Positions 1 through 6,291 of a stretch of DNA of 6,391 bases are shown here, piece by piece; position 1 is the first letter of the stretch, and each line of letters starts with the position of its first letter. The translations under genes were made by a program, and so were the position numbers. A model generated the notes under the pieces. The model was not told where the DNA came from and ran no database searches. It saw only the letters and a program-made list of their open reading frames with translations. The DNA is from Nanobdellota archaeon. GTDB taxonomy: Archaea > Thermoproteota > Nitrososphaeria > Nitrososphaerales > Nitrosopumilaceae. The DNA lies in the NCBI GenBank assembly GCA_012030815.1, contig JAAUVF010000055.1, forward strand, positions 1 through 6,391, given 5' to 3'.

Positions 1-282
1 ACTTGAGTAAGGCCTTTTGGTGCAAGACCGATTAACGTTTTGAGAAATTCTTCTCTAGTTTTATTGTACAATGAACTATGCACTGTAATTATTTTATCAA
101 CTTGTTCTTTGATTGCATTTACAACTCTTTTATTTTGATGTCCAACAATTGCTACACCGTATCCTCCCATACAATCAATGTACTCTTTACCATTAACATC
201 CCAAACATGAGCACCTACTCCTTTTTCAATAGTAACTGGGAACCTCTGATACAAACCTCCCATAAAGTCATCTTCAGTCCAT
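1..282 (-). CDS. lysJ: [LysW]-aminoadipate/[LysW]-glutamate semialdehyde aminotransferase, N-terminal part, cut by window edge
   Basis: Class-III PLP-dependent aminotransferase that transfers an amino group from glutamate to the LysW-bound semialdehyde, giving LysW-lysine or LysW-ornithine. About 94 N-terminal residues are visible. They include HVWDVNGKEYIDCMGGYGVA followed by GH, the typical start of the acetylornithine/LysJ aminotransferase fold; the PLP lysine lies beyond the left edge. The frame runs open from the TGG at 281-279, but no start codon lies in that frame. An ATG at 282-280 is one base out of frame. Removing one C from the CC at 279-280 gives ATG-ACT-GAA, protein start MTEDDFMGG, and an ATGA overlap with the end of lysZ. 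A GGTGAT ribosome site sits 5 nt upstream. The extra base is therefore probably a sequence error. The family call is firm; lysine versus ornithine specificity is not visible. It is the last gene of the operon inside the window. Confidence 0.88.
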
Positions 283-1078
283 GTTGAATCACCGTACAGT
301 TATCGTGTGCTATTGCTGATGATATAGGATTTTCTCTTTGACCGTTTGCAATTAATGCTTCACTAACTCCCATGTCTAGAGCTTCAGTGGATGCTAAAAT
401 CTTCTTTTCCATACCTGGTCCAATCTTTGGTCTGATCTCTTTTGCTTCTGCCAATGTTAGTTTTTTTACGAGTTTGTCATCCATTAAAAGTCCATCTACA
501 TTTGTGATGAATAATACCTTGTCACACTTTATATTTCCTGCCACATATGCTGCAGCCCTATCCCCATCTACATTGAGAAACTCTGATTCTTCACTGATTG
601 CAATAGGTGAGATGACAGGTGTCAAGCCCTGATCTAAAAGTGATTTGATGAATTTCGCATTGATTTTTGTAATTTTACCTGTATATCCTCCATCAATTGC
701 TTGCTTTCGACCTTTTTCATTGATGATTAATAATGTCTTTTTTCTTTCAGCTTCAATCACTCTAGCGTCAACTCCTGATAATCCAATTGCATTAATTCCA
801 TTTTTTTGAAGCATTTGAACAATTGTTTTGTTTATACGTCCTGATATTACCATTGTAAAAATTTCTGCTGTTTCTTTATCTGTGTATCTGCTTTTTATTC
901 CGCTAGGTGAAGTTACAAATTTTGGTTCTTTTCCAAGTTGCTCGCAAACTTTTGTAACTTCTTTTCCTCCGCCATGAACAATGATTAACCCTTCTGTCTC
1001 TGCAACTTTTTTAATATCTGAAATAGTTGATGGATGTAAATTGTCTACGACACTTCCGCCGATTTTAATTGTAATCAT
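274..1078 (-). CDS. lysZ: [LysW]-aminoadipate/[LysW]-glutamate kinase
   Basis: Amino-acid kinase of the ArgB/NAGK family. It phosphorylates the side-chain carboxylate of the LysW-bound amino acid, the step before LysY. Visible motifs: KIGGS at residues 5-9 with catalytic K5, the nucleotide loop HGGG at 35-38, LNVDGDRAAA at 168-177 (substrate binding), ITNVDGL at 191-197, and GPGMEKKI at 220-227 with the ATP-binding lysines. The open frame formally runs to 215, but residues past CTVIQH are the lysJ start read in the wrong frame. With one extra base removed at 279-280 the protein ends IQHD at a TGA at 276-274, giving 267 aa, normal for the family. The start ATG lies 2 nt after the lysY stop, so translation is probably coupled. 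LysZ rather than ArgB is chosen because of the adjacent lysW, lysX and lysY; it may act on both lysine and arginine precursors. Confidence 0.9.
288..293 (-). promoter_or_regulatory. Shine-Dalgarno site for lysJ
   Basis: The minus strand reads GGTGAT, 5 nt before the ATG at 282-280. This matches the archaeal anti-Shine-Dalgarno end of 16S rRNA (GGTGATCC type). It lies inside the last codons of lysZ and supports the ATG at 282 as the true lysJ start, even though that ATG is out of frame with the rest of lysJ in this sequence. Confidence 0.5.
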
Positions 1079-1080
1079 TT

Positions 1081-2123
1081 CTATACTGGAGTAAGTGGAG
1101 TATATCTCAAGCCAGCCATTTCATCAAAGCCACACATTACATTCATGTTCTGTATAGCTGAGCCGGCTGCCCCTTTCATTAGATTATCTGATGCTGACAT
1201 TGCAATCAATCTATGATTTCTTCATCAATATCAAAACCTATATCGCAAAGTTTGAACCCACTACAAATTTTGGATCTGGAAATTTATACAATCCTTTTTA
1301 TCTCGAATTAATCGTACAAATCTCTCTTGACCATAAGTTTCACGATATATCTTCCATAGCTCTTTTTCATCAATATCTTTTTTCATAAATGTATGATTTG
1401 TACATAAAATTCCACGAACAACATCTACTGCATGTGGGCTCATCGAAACACGAATTTTTTCCCTGCGATTTCACTTAACTCTTGTTCGATTTCTCCTGTG
1501 TGTCTGTGTTTTGCTGGTTTGTATGGTCTGATGACTCCTGCTCTCATTGCATGTGCAGTTCCTGAACCAGAACCTGCTCCCGATGATCCAATTTTAGAAT
1601 CTACTACAATATGATCCAAATCAATTAAATCATTTCTAACAAGTGGTGCAATAGCTAACATGGAAGTTACAGCCATACATCCTGGACAAGAAACAAGTTG
1701 TGATTTTTTGATTTGCTCTCTATGTAATTCTGGAACTCCAAATACCGATTTTGACAAATAATCTGGGTTTGGATGTTCCCATCCATACCATTTATCGTAA
1801 TCTGCAGGATTGTGTAATCTGTAATCTGCACTCAAATCTATGATCTTGATGCCTCTATCATACAATGCTTTTACAATTTCAGTTGCGGTTCCATGTGGAA
1901 CTGCGGTAAATACAATATCACATTTATCTGTCATTTTATCATAATCTAATTCCGAAAAAGTTAGATCTGTAAATCCTTTCAAACTTGGTTGAATTCTATG
2001 AAGATACTCACCAACATGTTGTCTTGATGTAACCATTGTGATCTCTACTTCTGGATGGTTTACTAGGAGACGTAGTGTTTCTCCTCCGACATAACCTGAT
2101 GCTCCTACAACACCTACTTTCAT
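1081..2123 (-). CDS. lysY: [LysW]-L-2-aminoadipate/[LysW]-glutamyl phosphate reductase, with four frameshifts as given
   Basis: NADPH-dependent reductase of the ArgC family. It converts the LysW-bound acyl phosphate to the semialdehyde between LysZ and LysJ. The N-terminal 223 residues are in one frame: Rossmann motif [12 protein letters not shown] at 4-15, and the catalytic cysteine C149 in SCPGCMAVT. The frame breaks near the T-run 1455-1460. Downstream protein continues in shifted frames ([15 protein letters not shown]; then [17 protein letters not shown]; then [11 protein letters not shown]; then [19 protein letters not shown]; ending LRYTPLTPV at the TAG 1083-1081). Adding one base near 1455-1460, 1293-1294, 1247-1249 and 1214 restores one frame of 348 aa, the normal ArgC/LysY size, with the conserved C-terminal [13 protein letters not shown] block intact. 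Preserved protein in every segment argues for sequencing error, not decay. It starts 27 nt after lysX. Confidence 0.88.
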
Positions 2124-2150
2124 GATATTCTTCCCGTAATGAACTATAAT

Positions 2151-3008
2151 TTATTTCCTAACATAGTTTAATGCAAATTCTACCATTTCTTTTGGAATAT
2201 TTCGCTTTGAAACTTTTGATAATCCTTTAAACTCTACAGTGTTGTTGACTTCATGTACAACAAATCCACGTTTTTCGTCTTCCATTATATCGATACCTAA
2301 AATACCGCCACCCATAGCTTTTGATGCTTTTATGGCAACATCTTCGATCTCTTTTGTGATCTCACATAATTCTGGGTCTGCACCTAATGCTATGTTTGTT
2401 TTAAAACCTCCTGATGATTTTCTATACATGGCTGCTATTGGTTCATCTCCAATTGTGATTACTCGAATATCTCTTGGTGGTCTTTTGATTACTTCTTGAA
2501 GATAGAAGATTCTATCATGGGGACTATCTGTAATATCTCTTATCTCAAATAATGCGTCTGCTGTATCTTTGTCTTTTACTTGCATTACTCCTCTGCCCCA
2601 ACTTCCTATTACTGGCTTAATTACAAGCGGATATCCGATTTTTTCTATATTTTCTAATGCACTTTCACTTGAAAATGAAAAATATGTTTTTGGTGTGGGA
2701 ACATTGTATTTTTGTAGCATTAGAGTCATGAACATTTTATTTCCGCATTGATTTGCAACAAAAAATTTGTTGAGCACGGGCACATCCATAAATTCCAGAC
2801 TAGCGGTAAAATGAAGCCCTCTGAAATAACTAACACATCTTTCTAAAACAACATCTCCAAAATCAAAATCTTTTCTTTGACTATCTGTATTAATTTGGGT
2901 GATCTTTGCATCAAGCATCACTGCCTCATGACCTAAATTCAATGCCTCTTTTTCGAGCATCTTTTCTTCTGATCTTAGGCGATCAAATACAATACAGATT
3001 TTTGACAT
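2151..3008 (-). CDS. lysX: LysX/ArgX-type ATP-grasp ligase (aminoadipate- or glutamate-LysW ligase)
   Basis: RimK-like ATP-grasp ligase that uses ATP to attach the amino group of alpha-aminoadipate (LysX) or glutamate (ArgX) to the C-terminal glutamate of LysW, the entry step of the carrier pathway. Intact frame of 285 aa, normal for the family. Visible: N-terminal domain starting KICIVFDRLRSEEKML; ATP-binding strand and loop VIKPVIGSWGRGV at 129-141; RDIRVITIGDEP at 179-190; substrate region SSGGFKTNIALG at 198-209; GIDIMED at 238-244; and metal-binding E253 and N255 in HEVNNTVEFKG. The ATG at 3008 overlaps the lysW stop by one base (TAATG). It is one of the few operon genes without a frameshift here. 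Lysine versus arginine specificity depends on short motifs that I cannot assign confidently; with one ligase visible beside argG, a dual role or a second ligase elsewhere are both possible. Confidence 0.92.
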   Translation of the reverse strand: MSKICIVFDRLRSEEKMLEKEALNLGHEAVMLDAKITQINTDSQRKDFDFGDVVLERCVSYFRGLHFTASLEFMDVPVLNKFFVANQCGNKMFMTLMLQKYNVPTPKTYFSFSSESALENIEKIGYPLVIKPVIGSWGRGVMQVKDKDTADALFEIRDITDSPHDRIFYLQEVIKRPPRDIRVITIGDEPIAAMYRKSSGGFKTNIALGADPELCEITKEIEDVAIKASKAMGGGILGIDIMEDEKRGFVVHEVNNTVEFKGLSKVSKRNIPKEMVEFALNYVRK

Positions 3009-3174
3009 TACTCTCCCCAGTCTTCGCCTACGCTTTCTGCTTGCTTTAGCTCAACAGTAGATCCATTTTTTTTGCGATCTCAAAGTCAGCGCCACAATCA
3101 GGACAGGAGATTATCTCTCCAACAGAGGCATCGTCTGGGATGTTAAGAGTTGCATCACATTCTTGACAGTTCAT
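3008..3174 (-). CDS. lysW: LysW amino-group carrier protein, one frameshift as given
   Basis: Small acidic carrier protein; its C-terminal glutamate gamma-carboxyl is linked to the alpha-amino group of aminoadipate or glutamate, which stays attached through the kinase, reductase and aminotransferase steps. Start ATG at 3174 overlaps the argG stop as ATGA. The N-terminal part shows a zinc ribbon with C3/C6 (MNCQEC) and C24/C27 (SCPDCGADFEIA). After an A-run (T-run on the plus strand, 3066-3073, eight bases) the frame ends early. With nine bases the frame continues NGSTVELKQAESVGEDWGE to the TAA at 3010-3008, giving 55 aa ending in the family hallmark EDWGE. Length, zinc ribbon and tail all fit LysW, so the missing base is almost certainly an error. 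Its acidic, electrostatic docking to the downstream enzymes is known for the family. Confidence 0.92.
3011..3018 (-). promoter_or_regulatory. Purine-rich likely ribosome site for lysX within the lysW 3' end
   Basis: The minus strand reads GGGGAGAG just before the TAATG junction. These bases also encode the C-terminal Trp-Gly-Glu of LysW, so the invariant tail of the carrier protein may double as a Shine-Dalgarno-like site for the ligase that modifies it. The match to the anti-SD is only partial (GGAG core), and the spacing is short. Confidence 0.35.
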
Positions 3175-4368
3175 GTTTTTGTTGACCTTTTCTTTTGTAA
3201 TTTATTAGCTTCTGTTGACTGAATTCCCCACAATTCTACAAATCCTTTTGCCAATCTTTGATCAAAAGTTGATTCTGTACCATATGTGGCGATCTTATGA
3301 CTGTAAAGTGAATAATCTGATTTTCGTCCAACAACACGAATACTTCCTTTGAAGAGTTTTAGTTTCACTGTACCTGATACTGGTTTCTGAGAAGTTTGAA
3401 TGAATGCATCAAGATCTTGTTTTAATGGGTCTTGCCATAACCCTGAATATGCCAGATATGCCCATTCATCATCAATTATTGATTTGAATTTATTTTCATG
3501 TTTTGTATGAACCATTTTTTCTAAATCTGAATGAGCTTCAATAAGGCATATAGCTCCTGGAGTTTCATAAACCTCTCGAGATTTAATTCCCACTACTCTA
3601 TCTTCAATATGATCCACAATTCCTACTCCTGCATCTCCTGCTTTTTTGTTAACATATTCAATTAATTTTATTGGCTCAAGACTTTTTCCATCTACTGCAA
3701 CTGGTATTCCTTTTTCAAATTTTATTTCTAAGTATGTTGGTTTATCTGGTAAATTTTTTGTTTTTACCCAAATAAACGCATCATCTGGAGGTTCACTATA
3801 TGGATCTTCTAATACTCCACCTTCAATTGCACGCCCCCACAAATTTTGATCAATACTGAATCTCTTTGCAACTGAATCAATTTCAATTCCATGTTTTTTT
3901 GCAAATTCTAATTCAGTAACTCTGTCCAAATTTTTATCTCTAATTGGCGCAATAATTGGTAAATCAGATCCTGAACGTAATGTTATGTCAAATCTAACTT
4001 GATCATTTCCCTTTCCTGAACATCCATGAGCTAGTGATGTTACTTTTTCTTTTTTGCAATTTCTAAAACCTTCTCTGCAATTAATGGTCTAGCTAACGCC
4101 GTTGCTAAGCAATATTTTTTTTGATAAAGTGCATTTGCTTTAATTGATGGAAAAATAAAATTTTCAACAAATTCTTTTCTTGCATCAATATTGTAATGTT
4201 TTACTACCCCGAGTTTTTTAGCTTTGGCTTCAATTTTTTTCTGATCATCACCTTGTCCAACATCCACAGTTACTGTGATGACATCCATATCGTATTCTTC
4301 TTGAAGATATTTTATTACCACTGATGTATCTAAACCACCTGAAAATGCAAGAATTCCTTTTTAGCCAT
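3171..4368 (-). CDS. argG: Argininosuccinate synthase, two frameshifts as given
   Basis: ATP-dependent ligase joining citrulline and aspartate to argininosuccinate, the next-to-last step of arginine synthesis. Restoring one base in the T-run 4358-4362 and one in the T-run 4050-4055 gives 399 aa, the standard ArgG length. Visible in order: PP-loop AFSGGLDTS at 8-16; [23 protein letters not shown] at 86-98; [14 protein letters not shown] at 114-127 (aspartate/citrulline binding); [20 protein letters not shown]; and [10 protein letters not shown]. As given, three separate open pieces are seen: 4368 to about 4358, 4321 to 4040 (extending upstream to the first break), and the long piece down to 3171. 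The start ATG at 4368 gives [12 protein letters not shown], normal for the family, and has a TATA-like box about 30 nt upstream, suggesting a very short leader. It is the first gene of the operon; its stop overlaps lysW. No argH is in the window. Confidence 0.95.
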
Positions 4369-4395
4369 AAAACACATTTCCCGTCGTAATTTGGA

Positions 4396-4402
4396 ATTTA
4401 TC
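4396..4402 (-). promoter_or_regulatory. TATA-like box for the argG-lysWXYZJ operon
   Basis: The minus strand reads GATAAAT, centred about 31 nt before the argG ATG at 4368. With the usual archaeal spacing of about 25-27 nt from box to start site, transcription would begin about 5 nt before the ATG, giving a nearly leaderless mRNA. A second AT-rich candidate (ATTTATCAG on the minus strand, near 4416-4424) would give a leader of roughly 25 nt. Confidence 0.4.
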
Positions 4403-4422
4403 TTTTGTGTTACGCTGATAAA

Positions 4423-4438
4423 TTAGAAAATTATCTAA
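4423..4438. repeat. Short inverted repeat TTAGA-N6-TCTAA in divergent promoter region
   Basis: Five-base arms at 4423-4427 and 4434-4438 around an AT-rich spacer, between the two TATA-like boxes. The shape and place fit an operator for a dimeric regulator such as an Lrp-family protein, but arms this short arise easily by chance in AT-rich DNA. Confidence 0.25.
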
Positions 4439-4439
4439 C

Positions 4440-4451
4440 TAGCTTGAGCTA
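4440..4451. repeat. Short inverted repeat TAGCT-TG-AGCTA in divergent promoter region
   Basis: Perfect five-base arms separated by TG, lying upstream of the plus-strand TATA-like box at 4463-4470 and about 40 nt upstream of the minus-strand box. It could be an operator for either or both transcription units. There is no direct proof of function. Confidence 0.28.
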
Positions 4452-4462
4452 AAATTCGATGA

Positions 4463-4470
4463 TTATTTAA
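4463..4470 (+). promoter_or_regulatory. TATA-like box for the ABC transporter operon
   Basis: TTATTTAA, centred about 27 nt before the ATG at 4494. This spacing would place the transcription start within a base or two of the ATG, so the first gene is probably translated from a leaderless mRNA, common for first genes in archaea. No Shine-Dalgarno sequence is seen before 4494, which agrees. Confidence 0.5.
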
Positions 4471-4493
4471 CAGCCAGAATATAACGCTGTTTT

Positions 4494-5531
4494 ATGAAAA
4501 TTAAACTCTACGGTTTGATCGGTACTGTGGTGTTGGCTTTACTATTTGTTGTAGGAATTATAGTAAATCAAGATGAAAATACGCATGAAAACAAGATTAG
4601 AGTGGCATACTTTCCCAACATATCTCATGCAGTTCCAATTATTGGAATTGAAAAAGGATTTTTTTCAAATCAAATTGGAAATGATATCCTCATTGAATCA
4701 CACTTGTTTGATTCTGGACCACAAGTGATTGAATCAATTTTTGCAGGTTCTGTTGATATTGCATATGTTGGCCCTGGCCCAGCAATTAATGCATTTTTAA
4801 AATCTGAGAAACATAATGTACGAATTTTATCTGGAGCTGCTAGTGGTGGTGTTAGTTTTATTGTTCATCCAACTTCTAAAATTCAATCTGTTGAAGATTT
4901 TGATGGAAAAAGAATTGCTGCTCCTCAAATTGGAAACACACAAGATATTTCACTAAGAACATATCTTTCTGAAAATGGATTAAAACCTGCAGAAAAAGGA
5001 GGTTCTGTAATTGTTTTGAATACTGGTAATTCTGATATTTACATATTATTTGCAAAAGGTGATATTGACGCTGCTTGGGTTCCCGAACCCACTGCTACAA
5101 TATTGGTACAACAATTAGATGGTACGCGATTGTTTAATGAAAAAGAGCTTTGGCCTGAAAACAAATTTGCATCAGTAGTATTGATTGCTCGAGAAGAATA
5201 TGTAATTAAACATCCAGAAATCATACAAAAATGGCTTGATGCACATCAGCAAACAGTATCTTGGATTAATTCTAATAAAGTGGAAACTAGAACAATTTTT
5301 ATTGATTTTATGAAAGATGAAATGGGTAAGTCATTACCTGTTGAACTTATTGACGAATCTCTATCTAATTTAGAAATTACATCCGATCCTATAGTGGATT
5401 CGATTAACACAATTGCTAAAAGAGCGGATTCACTTGGTTATCTAGGACGGCATGGGTATAATCTAGATGGACTATTCTTTGACAAAAACTCAAATTCCCA
5501 ATTACAGGAGGTTTTAGTAAATAATGACTAA
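4494..5531 (+). CDS. NitT/TauT/SsuA-family ABC transporter substrate-binding protein, membrane anchored
   Basis: Extracytoplasmic binding protein expected to capture a small solute and deliver it to the permease encoded downstream. 345 aa. Residues about 5-24 form a hydrophobic segment after MKIKLYG (charged start, then LIGTVVLALLFVVGIIV), without a lipobox cysteine, so it is probably an uncleaved membrane anchor facing outward. The mature domain starts IRVAYFPNISHAVPIIGIEKGFF, typical of the NMT1/SsuA fold. Further typical blocks are AGSVDIAYVGPGPAINAF, VEDFDGKRIAAPQIGNTQDI and GDIDAAWVPEPTA. The C-terminal helices (IAKRADSLGYLGRHGYNLDGLF) also fit the family. Family members bind sulfonates, taurine, nitrate, bicarbonate or thiamine pyrimidine precursors; the substrate cannot be told from sequence. 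It overlaps the ATPase gene by 8 nt. Confidence 0.9.
   Translation: MKIKLYGLIGTVVLALLFVVGIIVNQDENTHENKIRVAYFPNISHAVPIIGIEKGFFSNQIGNDILIESHLFDSGPQVIESIFAGSVDIAYVGPGPAINAFLKSEKHNVRILSGAASGGVSFIVHPTSKIQSVEDFDGKRIAAPQIGNTQDISLRTYLSENGLKPAEKGGSVIVLNTGNSDIYILFAKGDIDAAWVPEPTATILVQQLDGTRLFNEKELWPENKFASVVLIAREEYVIKHPEIIQKWLDAHQQTVSWINSNKVETRTIFIDFMKDEMGKSLPVELIDESLSNLEITSDPIVDSINTIAKRADSLGYLGRHGYNLDGLFFDKNSNSQLQEVLVNND
5506..5512 (+). promoter_or_regulatory. Shine-Dalgarno site for the ABC ATPase
   Basis: AGGAGGT, 11 nt before the ATG at 5524, inside the last codons of the binding-protein gene. It is a strong match to the anti-SD and decides the ATPase start, allowing initiation within the upstream gene. 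Confidence 0.7.
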
Positions 5532-6282
5532 ACTTGAGGCTAAAAATATTGTAAAATATTTCAAACATGACAGTCATAATCTCAAAGCATTAGGAGGTGT
5601 GAATTTGCAGATTGAAGATGGTGAGTTTGTATGCTTGGTAGGTCCATCTGGATGTGGTAAATCTACATTTTTACGAATAGTTGCAGGCTTGGAATCTCCT
5701 GATGAGGGTGAAATATTCTTTGATGGGAAACCCGTAACATCAACTGGTCCTGAAAGAATTATTGTCTTTCAAGAGGGTGCGCTATTTCCTTGGCTGAAAG
5801 TACAAGATAATGTGGAATTTGGATTAAAAATGGCAGGAATTCCAAAAGAAGAACGAGCTCAAATATCTAAAAGATATTTGGATATGATGCAATTAACAAA
5901 ATTTGCTGATTCGTATACATATCAGCTTTCAACTGGTATGAAACAGAGAGTAGCAATAGCAAGAGCACTTGTTATGGATCCTGATGTATTATTAATGGAT
6001 GAACCATTTGCTGCACTTGATGCACAAACAAGAGATTTGTTGCTAGTTGAAATGCAATTAATTTGGGAAAAAACAAAAAAACAGATTTTGTTTGTAACTC
6101 ATAATGTTACTGAGGCTACGGTTCTAGGAACAAAAGTTGCAGTATTTAGCAATAGACCATCTACAATTAAAAAAATCATCAACATTGATTATAAACGACC
6201 ACGTTTAGTTGAAGATCAAAATCTGTTTCCGTTACAACAAGAAATTCTCTCTGAATTACGACCTGAGGTAAAGAAAAATTAG
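5524..6282 (+). CDS. NitT/TauT/SsuB-family ABC transporter ATP-binding protein
   Basis: Cytoplasmic ATPase that powers the importer by dimerising on the permease. 252 aa, usual size for SsuB/TauB. Visible: Walker A GPSGCGKST at 40-48; Q-loop VFQEGALFPWLKV with Q83; signature LSTGMKQRVAIARAL at 135-149; Walker B VLLMDEPFAAL at 155-165; D-loop LDAQTR; and switch histidine H193 in FVTHNVTEA. The FPWLKVQDNVEFGL block after the Q-loop is characteristic of the nitrate/sulfonate/taurine group. The signature reads LSTGM where LSGGM is usual; the essential second glycine is kept, so function is likely. The start follows a strong Shine-Dalgarno sequence and overlaps the binding-protein gene by 8 nt. 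The C-terminal 40 residues (from about RPSTIKKIINIDYKRPR) are the common tail of this group. Confidence 0.94.
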   Translation: MTKLEAKNIVKYFKHDSHNLKALGGVNLQIEDGEFVCLVGPSGCGKSTFLRIVAGLESPDEGEIFFDGKPVTSTGPERIIVFQEGALFPWLKVQDNVEFGLKMAGIPKEERAQISKRYLDMMQLTKFADSYTYQLSTGMKQRVAIARALVMDPDVLLMDEPFAALDAQTRDLLLVEMQLIWEKTKKQILFVTHNVTEATVLGTKVAVFSNRPSTIKKIINIDYKRPRLVEDQNLFPLQQEILSELRPEVKKN

Positions 6283-6291
6283 TGATGATTA

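Noticed and set aside
215..273. C-terminal extension of LysZ beyond IQHG
   Set aside because: These codons are the lysJ start read in the wrong frame after an extra base at 279-280; LysZ ends at 274 once this is corrected.
78..287. Plus-strand open frame of 69 codons opposite lysJ
   Set aside because: It lies wholly opposite the conserved lysJ coding sequence and its translation has no recognisable features.
1191..1388. Small plus-strand gene opposite the broken part of lysY
   Set aside because: The opposite strand carries conserved lysY protein in shifted frames; the plus-strand frame is a shadow made to look better by the broken lysY frame.
1261..1443. Separate 60-aa minus-strand gene after lysY
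   Set aside because: Its sequence ([13 protein letters not shown] onward) is the middle of LysY continued after a frameshift, not an independent protein.
2239..2751. Plus-strand open frames opposite lysX
   Set aside because: Shadows of the intact lysX gene; the low-complexity serine- and proline-rich translations are typical of antisense reading.
3066..3073. Programmed frameshifting or transcriptional slippage at poly-A runs in the operon
   Set aside because: Some of the breaks (near 1214 and 1293) are not in long runs, several lie in one gene, and all repair to ordinary proteins. Sequencing error explains all sites with one cause.
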